A stretch of DNA of 64,000 nucleotides from JANXMY01 sp964251675. Its GTDB lineage: Bacteria; Armatimonadota; Armatimonadia; Armatimonadales; Capsulimonadaceae. Location: assembly GCA_964251675.1 (NCBI GenBank), contig CAXUKS010000003.1, positions 62,001-126,000 on the forward strand, read 5' to 3'. Both the position numbers and the translations under genes were made by a program. Below the pieces are notes generated by a model. It was not told the DNA's origin, searched no databases, and worked only from the letters and a program-made list of their open reading frames with translations. Positions 50,247 to 57,207 of the stretch are shown in pieces. Every line of letters starts with the position of its first letter. Position 1 is the stretch's first letter.

Positions 50247-51020
50247 ATGGGCATTTTAGAAGGTAAGCGCGGGATTATCTACGGAGTTCGCAACGAGCGG
50301 TCGCTGTGCTGGGGCTGCGCCGAGAGCCTGGCGCGGGAAGGGGCGCGGCTGGCGCTGACGTTTCTGGGCGAGCGGGAAGAGAAAGATGTCCGCAAGTTGG
50401 CCCCCACCCTGCCGGGCGGCGAAAACACGCTCATTCAGGGCTGCGACCTGACCGATGACGCCCAGGTGGCGGCGCTGCATGAGGCGGTCAAAGCGGAGTT
50501 CGGGCAGATCGACTTTATCATTCATGGCGCGGCATTCGCCAACCGGGATGATTTGATGGGCCGGTTCGTGGACACATCCCGCACGGGCTTCGCACAGGCA
50601 TTGGACGTGTCGGCATACACGCTGACCGTGGCCGCCCGCGCTGCCGAGCCGCTGATGACGGACGGCGGCAGCGTTTTGACGCTGTCGTATCTCGGCGCGG
50701 AGCGGGTCATTCCAAATTACAACGTGATGGGAGTCGCCAAAGCCGCGCTGGAAGCGTCAGTGCGCTACCTGGCAAGCGATCTGGGGCCGGGCAAAATCCG
50801 GGTCAACGCCATCAGCGCCGGGCCGACCATGACACTCTCGGCGCGGGGGATTTCCGGCTTCGGGGAGATGTACAAAGAAGTCAAAGACCGCGCCCCGCTC
50901 CGCAAGAACACCACGATTGACGAAGTCGGCGACACGGCGGCGTTCCTGGTCTCGGACTGGTCACGCGGCATCACCGGCGAAGTGCTGTTTGTGGACAACG
51001 GCCTGCATATCTTAGGGTAG
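50247..51020 (+). CDS. fabI: Enoyl-ACP reductase FabI
   Basis: A 257-residue SDR-fold enzyme for the last step of fatty acid elongation. GIIYGVRNERSLCWGCAESL is the FabI-type NADH loop. The catalytic Tyr and Lys are in YNVMGVAKAALEASVRYLAS, and TMTLSARGISGFGEMYKEVK is the substrate-loop region. DEVGDTAAFLVSDWSRGITG and VLFVDNGLHILG complete it. It stands alone behind its own -10 element. The cysteine in place of the usual Ile/Ala (LCWGCA) is a mild variation. Confidence 0.94.
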   Translation: MGILEGKRGIIYGVRNERSLCWGCAESLAREGARLALTFLGEREEKDVRKLAPTLPGGENTLIQGCDLTDDAQVAALHEAVKAEFGQIDFIIHGAAFANRDDLMGRFVDTSRTGFAQALDVSAYTLTVAARAAEPLMTDGGSVLTLSYLGAERVIPNYNVMGVAKAALEASVRYLASDLGPGKIRVNAISAGPTMTLSARGISGFGEMYKEVKDRAPLRKNTTIDEVGDTAAFLVSDWSRGITGEVLFVDNGLHILG

Positions 51021-51041
51021 TTCTCTTCTTCAGGAAAACAA

Positions 51042-51608
51042 ATGCGATTGGACTGGCGGGCGGATGGCCTGTATGCGGAAATCGGCGGGCAGGAGATGCT
51101 GCGCGAGGCTTTGGACGACGCACGGGCAGTGCTGCCTTCGGAGCATCTGCGGCGGCTGGGCGTTCTGCTCATTTTAGACCATGACCCGAAAGGCCGGGCG
51201 CTGGGGCTGTGGCGGCAGGACCATGAGGGGGTTGGCATTGAGCTGTATCTGCACCCCCATGCCGATGTGCTGCTGCCCCTGCCGTCGCGTGTGCGCGACT
51301 TTGCCCTGCGCCTGCATCTGGCGTACACGCTGTTTCATGAGGTCGGCCATCATGTGACGCGGCTGCTCAACAAACGGGCGGCCCCGCCGCGCAAGGCGGC
51401 GTTGGTGGATCAGAAAATCGAACGCTGGGCGGATGAGTACGCCGAAAAGCGGATCGGCAAACTGGTGGCCCGCTGGCTTCTTCCCGAAGGCCGGGCGGAC
51501 AGTCCCGACGCCCGCCGGGCGCTGGCCTATGCGCTGAAGTCACTGCGTCTGGACCGCGTCATTTCTTTGGACGCGCCGGGAACAACCGAAGCCGTTCCCG
51601 CGTCCTAA
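51042..51608 (+). CDS. Small HExxH metallopeptidase-like protein
   Basis: A 188-residue protein. LFHEVGHHVTRLL is a zinc-binding HExxH motif, and KIERWADEYAEKRI supplies a plausible third ligand (Glu) some 40 residues later, as in gluzincins and ImmA/IrrE-like peptidases. The N-terminal about 90 residues form a beta-rich region with LLILDHDPKGRALGLWRQ. I cannot assign a known family. It is 21 nt after fabI with an AGGA site and likely shares its transcript, which ends at the terminator at 51642. Confidence 0.65.
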   Translation: MRLDWRADGLYAEIGGQEMLREALDDARAVLPSEHLRRLGVLLILDHDPKGRALGLWRQDHEGVGIELYLHPHADVLLPLPSRVRDFALRLHLAYTLFHEVGHHVTRLLNKRAAPPRKAALVDQKIERWADEYAEKRIGKLVARWLLPEGRADSPDARRALAYALKSLRLDRVISLDAPGTTEAVPAS

Positions 51609-51641
51609 GCGTGGGACTGGCTTCCCTTTACATAGACGAGC

Positions 51642-51686
51642 AGTAAAGACGGCCCCGGCGCACTCTGCGCCGGGGCCGTTTTTACT
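51642..51686. terminator. Strong bidirectional terminator
   Basis: The stem ACGGCCCCGGCGC pairs perfectly with GCGCCGGGGCCGT across the loop ACTCT, flanked by AGTAAAG and TTTTTACT, which also pair. It ends both the metallopeptidase (+) and the TPR gene (-). The TPR stop codon lies within its right flank. Confidence 0.9.
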
Positions 51687-53910
51687 TTCCGCCCTGCGCG
51701 GCAAGCTCGCGGGTCAGCCGGGTCAGCTCGCGGCGCATCTCGGAGAGCTTGATTATGTCCGGGTCGCTAAACATAAACTCCCAGTTGTCGGTGTCGTAGC
51801 CAGCCAGGAAGCGCGGCAGGTAGCCAGCGGTGCGGGGGGCAAGCTGCGCGGCGCGGTCGGGCACGGAGAACGGAACAAGCGCGATCTGCGAGTCATCATA
51901 TTCAGACTGCTGGCGTGCGCCGCGCCGCCGGGCATAGGCGGGGTCAATTTTAGAGACCATCCCCCATTCTTTCATGGCTTCTTCGGGCATGGAAGCGAAA
52001 AAGCAGGCCAGGCCCCGGTTGGAATGCAGCATGACGTTGCGCGGCTCCAGCTTCAGGGCGCGGTCGAACATATCAATGGCGTGCTTGTGCTTCTCCAGCG
52101 CCTGCTTCATGCGCGGGTCGGCGGGGTTTTTGGCGGAGTTTTTGATCAGCAGGCCAGCTTTAGCGAAGGCGAGGCCGAGGTTAGAATAGTCCTCCATGCG
52201 GGTCTCGCGCAGGACGATGACATGGCGGAACTCGGCAATGGCATTGTCGATCTTGCCCTGCTGATAGAAAATCACGCCCCGGTTGGAGTAGGAATTGGGG
52301 TCAGCGGCCTCGTATTTGGTCGCCAGCTCCCACTCACGCAGGGCAGAATCCTGCAATTTCTGCAACGCCAGAGCATAGCCCCACGGGTAATGGACGGCGT
52401 GAAACTCCGGGTTCAGGTCCAGCGCCCGCTTGAAGCAGGGCACAGCCAGCTCCGGCTTGCCGAGTGCGATGTAGCAGATACCGTAATTGCTCTGCACTTC
52501 CGGCAGGTGTTCGTCCAGCTTGGCCGCAATGGCAAGCTCGTTCATGCCAGACGTCAGGTTTTCCTGGCGCAATTGCAGCCAGCCCGCCTGCGCGGGGGCG
52601 TGGGCATCTTTGGGATCAAGCTGGGCGGCTTTTTGGAATTGCAGCGCGGCATCGGTATGCTCTCCGGCCAGCCCCTGCGCCAGCCCGAGGTTGACGCGGG
52701 CCAGAGCCAGGTTCGGAGCGACCCGCAGGGCCTGCTGGAAGGCCGTCACGGCCTGCGGAACAAGCTTCTGCCGCAGCTTGATGACACCGACGCCGACCAG
52801 TGCCTCCACCGAGCGCGGGGAAAGCTGCAGGGCGCGGGCGAGGTAGCGGTCGGCAATGTCCGTTGCCCCGCCGTCGGCATAGACTTTGCCGAGGTTATAG
52901 CAGGACTCAAAGAGCCGCGAAGACAGTGAAACCGACTCTTTCATCTCTAAAATGCCGTCGTTGGCCGCGCCGAACTGACACAGGGCGTAGCCATAATCGG
53001 CGCGGACAGCGGCTCCGGCGGGTTCCATGCGGGCGGCCCGGCCCAGCTTTTCCAGGTCGGCGAGTGTCGGCGGCGCGGTCAGCAGCCGGGCCAGCGCGGC
53101 ATTGACGAGGGCATGGGCATGGGCCGGGTCCAGGGTGACGGCGGCATCAAACGCCGCCGTGGCTTCCGGCAGGTCCCCGCACAGGCACAGGGCATACCCG
53201 ATGTTGTTCTGGGCATCCGCGCAGACGATGGCATGGCCGCCCGCCATTGCCAGAGCCTGCCGAAACTGCACGATGGCTTCCTCGTAGCGCCGCTCGCGGC
53301 AGAGAACCAGACCCAGGCGGTTGTAGAGGGTCGGGTTCTTCGGCTCCAGCCGCAGTGCCCGCTGAATGTGGCTGATGGCGACTTCCGCCGCCGCCGGGTC
53401 CGGCTCAATCCCGGCCTCGGTGAAGACGCGGGCGAGGTTTGCGCCGGGCGCAGCGTTGTCCATGCCGTGCCGGGCCGCCGTCTCGAACATTTCGGCGGCC
53501 TGCGGAAGCGTGCCGCGCCGGGCCAGCGCAATGGCGGCGTTGTTGCAGAACTCCGCGCTGCCGCCCCCCAGCGTCCGGGCCTGCTGGAACCAGTGAACAC
53601 TTTTTTCGATTTCGCCGTTCAGCAAAAACAGCTCGGCCAGATGCAGGCGGGCGGTGGGGGCCAGTGCGGGGTCTTCCAGGGCAGATTCGGCCTTTTCCTG
53701 CATTTTCGCGGCCATGCTGTCCACCCGAGAGTGCAGGGCCGCATGGCGGCTTTTGAGCTTGTGGCCGGGCAGGAAACCCCGCACAAACGACAGGCCGCCG
53801 CCGGACACAGGGGCATGGCGCGTGGCTTTGCCCAGGTGCAGCAGGATACCGCACTGGTGACACACAAGGGTCGAAGAGGGATTTTTGTGACTGCAATAGG
53901 GACAGACCAT
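51682..53910 (-). CDS. Large TPR protein with N-terminal zinc ribbon
   Basis: A 742-residue protein. The first 25 residues are a zinc ribbon (CPYCSHKNPSSTLVCHQCG). At least twelve tetratricopeptide repeats follow from about residue 85 to 660, for example LYNRLGLVLCRERRYEEAIV, PLVGVGVIKL-like units and VQSNYGICYIALGKPELAVP. The C-terminal tail has a coiled helix (KLSEMRRELTRLTRELAAQ). It is probably a protein-interaction scaffold; the ribbon suggests nucleic-acid or protein binding. No membrane segment is present. Confidence 0.85.
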   Translation of the reverse strand: MVCPYCSHKNPSSTLVCHQCGILLHLGKATRHAPVSGGGLSFVRGFLPGHKLKSRHAALHSRVDSMAAKMQEKAESALEDPALAPTARLHLAELFLLNGEIEKSVHWFQQARTLGGGSAEFCNNAAIALARRGTLPQAAEMFETAARHGMDNAAPGANLARVFTEAGIEPDPAAAEVAISHIQRALRLEPKNPTLYNRLGLVLCRERRYEEAIVQFRQALAMAGGHAIVCADAQNNIGYALCLCGDLPEATAAFDAAVTLDPAHAHALVNAALARLLTAPPTLADLEKLGRAARMEPAGAAVRADYGYALCQFGAANDGILEMKESVSLSSRLFESCYNLGKVYADGGATDIADRYLARALQLSPRSVEALVGVGVIKLRQKLVPQAVTAFQQALRVAPNLALARVNLGLAQGLAGEHTDAALQFQKAAQLDPKDAHAPAQAGWLQLRQENLTSGMNELAIAAKLDEHLPEVQSNYGICYIALGKPELAVPCFKRALDLNPEFHAVHYPWGYALALQKLQDSALREWELATKYEAADPNSYSNRGVIFYQQGKIDNAIAEFRHVIVLRETRMEDYSNLGLAFAKAGLLIKNSAKNPADPRMKQALEKHKHAIDMFDRALKLEPRNVMLHSNRGLACFFASMPEEAMKEWGMVSKIDPAYARRRGARQQSEYDDSQIALVPFSVPDRAAQLAPRTAGYLPRFLAGYDTDNWEFMFSDPDIIKLSEMRRELTRLTRELAAQGGK

Positions 53911-53944
53911 AAAATATAAGCCTTAACTACGAAAATAAGAACAA

Positions 53945-54355
53945 TTAGGCCGCCCCGGCGAGGCGAGCGCCTTGATTGGCAAGCTCATCGGCGCGGGCAT
54001 TGCCTTCGCGCAGGATATGGGTCAGCGTCACGCCGCCGGGGAACAGGCGGCACAGGGCGGCGGCTTCCTGCTGCAAAGCTCTCAGGTGCGGTGCATTGAT
54101 TTTGTAGCGGCCTTCCATCTGCCGGGCCATAAGCTGGCTGTCCGTATGGACCGTCAGCCGCGCCGCGCCGCGTGATTTTGCTTCTTCCAGCCCGCGAATC
54201 AGCGCCTTGTACTCCGCGACATTGTTGGTGGTCCGCCCGATGCCCTCGCCGATCTCCGCCACCGTCTTGCCGTCGGCATCCATCAGCAGAACGCCGATCC
54301 CCGCCGCACCGGGGTTGCCTTTACAGGCGCCGTCAATAAAAAGTATAAGTTCCAT
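53945..54355 (-). CDS. rnhA: Ribonuclease HI family protein
   Basis: A 136-residue RNase H. LFIDGACKGNPGAAGIGVLL carries the first catalytic Asp, NNVAEYKALIRGLEEA the Glu, TVHTDSQLMARQMEGRYKI the second Asp and REGNARADELANQGARLAG the last. It lacks the basic handle region of E. coli RNase HI, like the short Bacillus YpdQ/archaeal type. TATAAT (54363-54368) lies 7 nt before ATG 54355, so the transcript is probably leaderless. Confidence 0.92.
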   Translation of the reverse strand: MELILFIDGACKGNPGAAGIGVLLMDADGKTVAEIGEGIGRTTNNVAEYKALIRGLEEAKSRGAARLTVHTDSQLMARQMEGRYKINAPHLRALQQEAAALCRLFPGGVTLTHILREGNARADELANQGARLAGAA

Positions 54356-54449
54356 TGCTCTCATTATAACACACAATTGGCCGGTATTTTTGTCGGTATT
54401 TATGCCGGGCTGTTTGGGCGGTCCTCCCTTGCGCCCGCCGCCGCCCGCC

Positions 54450-54458
54450 GGGTATACT
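54450..54458 (+). promoter_or_regulatory. Candidate -10 element of the ccm operon
   Basis: GGG-TATACT (54450-54458) lies 10 nt before the ATG of ccmA with no recognisable -35 box. It matches the extended -10 form also seen at 50184 and 61025. A transcript from here would have almost no leader. Confidence 0.5.
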
Positions 54459-54468
54459 TAATCGTACA

Positions 54469-55050
54469 ATGATTCCCCTGCGTTTGCATGGTCTCGGAAT
54501 GGCTTACGGGCCGCGGGTGCTGTTTTCGGACCTGACCGCCGAAGTCGTGCCGGGGCAGTGCCTCGTGGTCACGGGGGCGAACGGCGCGGGCAAAAGCACG
54601 CTTTTAAAAATCATCGCCGGGCTGACCCGGCCTGAGACGGGCCGCGTGGACTTTGCGGGGCAGTTCGGCTACGCCGCTCCCGACGTTCACCTGTACGGCG
54701 AACTGACCGGGCGCGAGAACCTGGAGTTTCTGGCCCGCCTGCGCGGCGTCCCGGCGGGCGCTGACAGCCTGCTGCGGTCGGTGGGCCTGCCGCCGAAGCG
54801 CGGCAGCGATCTGGTGTCGGCCTACTCGTCGGGAATGCGGCAGCGGCTGAAGCTGGCGGCATCGCTGCTGGGCGAGCCGCCCCTGCTGCTGTGGGACGAA
54901 CCGACGGCGACATTAGACGCCTCGGGCCGGGCGAGTGCCGACGCGCTGATTGCCGCGCACCGGGCGCGGGGCGGGCTGGCCGTGATTGCCACGAACGATG
55001 CCGCTGAGGCCGACCGCTGGGGCGACCTGCGGCTGATGATTGGGCCGTGA
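54469..55050 (+). CDS. ccmA: Haem exporter ATP-binding protein CcmA
   Basis: A 193-residue ABC ATPase of the cytochrome c maturation system I, which drives release of holo-CcmE. Walker A is GANGAGKSTLLKIIAGLTRP, the signature YSSGMRQRLKLAASLLGEPP, and Walker B LLLWDEPTATLDASGRA. The order with ccmB, ccmC, a small ccmD-like gene, ccmE and ccmF immediately downstream fixes its identity. Confidence 0.93.
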   Translation: MIPLRLHGLGMAYGPRVLFSDLTAEVVPGQCLVVTGANGAGKSTLLKIIAGLTRPETGRVDFAGQFGYAAPDVHLYGELTGRENLEFLARLRGVPAGADSLLRSVGLPPKRGSDLVSAYSSGMRQRLKLAASLLGEPPLLLWDEPTATLDASGRASADALIAAHRARGGLAVIATNDAAEADRWGDLRLMIGP

Positions 55051-55053
55051 CTA

Positions 55054-55755
55054 TTGGGGCCTAATTCTCGTATCTACAACCACTGGATCGGCTGTGCCTG
55101 GGCGGTCTTCCAGAAAGACGTGCAGGTGGAAACACGCACCCGCTATGCGCTTGGGGCCGTGCTGCTGTTCGCGGTCACCACGCTGGTGGCCGTGTCGGCG
55201 GCGCTGAGTTCCGTGACCGTCAAATCCGAGGTCAAGGCCGCGCTGCTGTGGATTGTTCTGCTGTTTGCCGCACTCTCGGGGCTGGCCCGCGTGTTTGTGC
55301 GCGAGGAAGAAGCTGGGACTGCGCCGCTCCTGCGGCTGTCCGCCCCGCCGACGGCGGTGTACGCCGGAAAGTGGCTGTTCAACACGGCGCTGGTGCTGGC
55401 CGTGGAAGCGGTGACCGTACCGCTGTTTTTAATCGTTCTGCCCCTGCAAACCGTGAACTTTGGCCTGCTGCTTGGTGTTCTTTTACTGGGCGGCCTCGGC
55501 CTGTCGGGAGCCGCGACTTTCGTGGCTGCACTCATTGCACAGGCGGGCGGCGGCAAAAGCGCCCTGTTCTTTATTGTCGCGTTTCCGGTGCTGATGCCCC
55601 TGCTCTTGATCGCCGTGCAGGCCACTGTGGGGGCCTTTGACGATGTTGCCAGCCATTACGAACGCGCACGCGGGGCGCTCGGGCTGCTGACGGTGTACGG
55701 GGTGGTGATGACGACGGCGTCATTCTTGTTGTTTGAGTATATCTGGCATGATTAA
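55054..55755 (+). CDS. ccmB: Haem exporter membrane protein CcmB
   Basis: A 233-residue membrane protein with six segments. VFQKDVQVETRTRYALGAVL and the downstream EEEAGTAPLLRLSAPPTAVY are typical of CcmB, the permease partner of CcmA. It probably starts at TTG 55054, 3 nt after ccmA; no ATG is available near. The 3' end overlaps the start of ccmC by 8 nt. Confidence 0.9.
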   Translation: MGPNSRIYNHWIGCAWAVFQKDVQVETRTRYALGAVLLFAVTTLVAVSAALSSVTVKSEVKAALLWIVLLFAALSGLARVFVREEEAGTAPLLRLSAPPTAVYAGKWLFNTALVLAVEAVTVPLFLIVLPLQTVNFGLLLGVLLLGGLGLSGAATFVAALIAQAGGGKSALFFIVAFPVLMPLLLIAVQATVGAFDDVASHYERARGALGLLTVYGVVMTTASFLLFEYIWHD

Positions 55756-56479
55756 CATTTCTAAAATTGGGCCTAAAATTGGCAAAGTGGCGTTATTGCT
55801 GCTGCTGTGTGCCACCACCGTCGGGGGCTTCCTTTGGCTGCCCCCGGCGGAGGCGTTTCTGAAACCCGCGCTGGCGCGGATTGTGGTTTTTCATGTGCCC
55901 TGCGCCATCGTCGCCGACCTCGCTTCGGTGGTCGCGGGCTGGTATGCGATTGCGTATTTGCGAAAACGAACTCTTACCGACGATGTGAAGTCCTCGGTGT
56001 CGTTTGGCCTGGCGCTCTTGTTTTGCTTTCTCACCACCATCACTGGCTCGATGTTCGCCAAGTCGCAGTGGGGCGGGTACTGGAATTGGGACCCGCGTGA
56101 GACGGCCATCTTTATGATGCTTCTGGTCTACACCGCCTACTTCGCCCTCCGGGCCGCGTTCGGCGATGCCCGCAAGCGAGCCGCCGTCAGCGCCGCGTAT
56201 GCCCTGTTCGGCGTGCTGGCTGTGCCGTTTTTGACCTATATCCTGCCGAACTCGACGGACCAGACCTTGCACCCGAAGGATGTCATCAACACCCGCGACG
56301 GTCTGGACCCGGCCTACAAGATCGTCCTGTGGAGCGGCGTTCTGGGCCTGAGCCTCGTTTACTGGTGGGCGTTCCGGCTGCACGTCGCCCTCGGCGAGAT
56401 TGGCCTGCGCCTCGACGCCCGCGCCCGCCGCCGCGCCGCCGCACCCGCCGTGCCGACCGTCGTGGAAGCGAGGCGCTGA
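55748..56479 (+). CDS. ccmC: Haem handling protein CcmC
   Basis: A 243-residue membrane protein with six segments and the tryptophan-rich haem-binding loop WGGYWNWDPRETAIFMMLLV. Conserved His residues flank it in VVFHVPCAIVAD and, after the loop, in STDQTLHPKD. CcmC loads haem onto CcmE. Start at ATG 55748 within ccmB. The C-terminus is Arg/Ala-rich. Confidence 0.93.
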   Translation: MINISKIGPKIGKVALLLLLCATTVGGFLWLPPAEAFLKPALARIVVFHVPCAIVADLASVVAGWYAIAYLRKRTLTDDVKSSVSFGLALLFCFLTTITGSMFAKSQWGGYWNWDPRETAIFMMLLVYTAYFALRAAFGDARKRAAVSAAYALFGVLAVPFLTYILPNSTDQTLHPKDVINTRDGLDPAYKIVLWSGVLGLSLVYWWAFRLHVALGEIGLRLDARARRRAAAPAVPTVVEARR

Positions 56480-56481
56480 CG

Positions 56482-56631
56482 ATGCCGACTGAGATGCAGA
56501 CGTTGCTGCCGCTGATGCTGGTCCCCTTGATTGTCTGGATTTGCGTCTGGGCCTATTTGTGGAACCTTGACGGCAAAGTAAAGCGTTTAAAAGAAGAGAT
56601 GCGGCGTTTAGACGAAGGCGAAGAGTTATGA
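56482..56631 (+). CDS. ccmD: CcmD-like small membrane protein
   Basis: A 49-residue protein with one membrane helix (about 9-29: LLPLMLVPLIVWICVWAYLW) followed by a charged helix DGKVKRLKEEMRRLDEGEEL. Size, topology and position between ccmC and ccmE match CcmD, which helps release holo-CcmE. It starts 2 nt after the ccmC stop and its end overlaps the ccmE ATG. Primary sequence of CcmD is weakly conserved, so assignment rests on context. Confidence 0.8.
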   Translation: MPTEMQTLLPLMLVPLIVWICVWAYLWNLDGKVKRLKEEMRRLDEGEEL

Positions 56632-57041
56632 TTAAAAACAAAGGGGCCGTTCTCGGTCTGTCCGTGATTGTCGGCGCTCTGGCCTTCAGCGGCCTGGCGT
56701 TCAAGAACAACCTCATCAATGCTGTGCCGTTCAAGGACGCGGTGAAAGCCACCGACTCCGGCGTGCAGATTATGGGCGCTCCCTTGCCCGGCACGATGAA
56801 CTATGACAGCACGGCCCACGTTCTGCGCTTTACGCTCAAAGACGAGGCGGGCGACACGATGCCGGTCGTCTACTCCGGCCCCAAGCCTGAAGATCTGGAC
56901 TCCGCGATGACCAAAGCGACAGCCATCAACGCGCAGGGGACCTACGACCCTGCCCGCCGCGTCTTCGCCGCCGAAACGCTGCTGGTCAAGTGCCCGTCTA
57001 AGTATCAGGGTCAGACGACGCAGCGGTCTTACGGGGGGTAG
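56628..57041 (+). CDS. ccmE: Haem chaperone CcmE, CxxxY variant
   Basis: A 137-residue protein with an N-terminal membrane anchor (about 7-25) and an OB-fold domain (VLRFTLKDEAGDTMPVVYSG, INAQGTYDPARRVFAAETLL). The covalent haem-binding motif is CPSKY: Cys122 replaces the usual His of HxxxY, and Tyr126 is kept. This CxxxY form is known from archaea and Desulfovibrio (the system I* variant), which also lack CcmH. No ccmH or ccmG is found in this operon, in agreement. Confidence 0.92.
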   Translation: MIKNKGAVLGLSVIVGALAFSGLAFKNNLINAVPFKDAVKATDSGVQIMGAPLPGTMNYDSTAHVLRFTLKDEAGDTMPVVYSGPKPEDLDSAMTKATAINAQGTYDPARRVFAAETLLVKCPSKYQGQTTQRSYGG

Positions 57042-57184
57042 GACCCCTCCCGCTCGTTCCTCGCTCCCTCCCCTGTTAGGGGAGGGTTAGAATTAAGCCT
57101 CTGGAAGGCGCGAGGGTTCTTCTTCGGCTCTTCTCTGTGCCCTCCTCTAACAGGGGAGGGAGCGAGGAACGAGCGGGAGGGGTC
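57042..57184. repeat. Long near-perfect inverted repeat (family D)
   Basis: The left arm (about 57042-57086: GACCCCTCCCGCTCGTTCCT then CGCTCCCTCCCCTGTTAGGG) is matched by its complement at about 57142-57183. The 55-nt centre contains TCTGGAAGGCGCGAGGGTTC. A hairpin of this size between ccmE and ccmF would be expected to affect message stability or continuation. No other copy in the window. Confidence 0.9.
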
Positions 57185-57207
57185 TGCCCTTCTCTTAGAA
57201 AAACACC

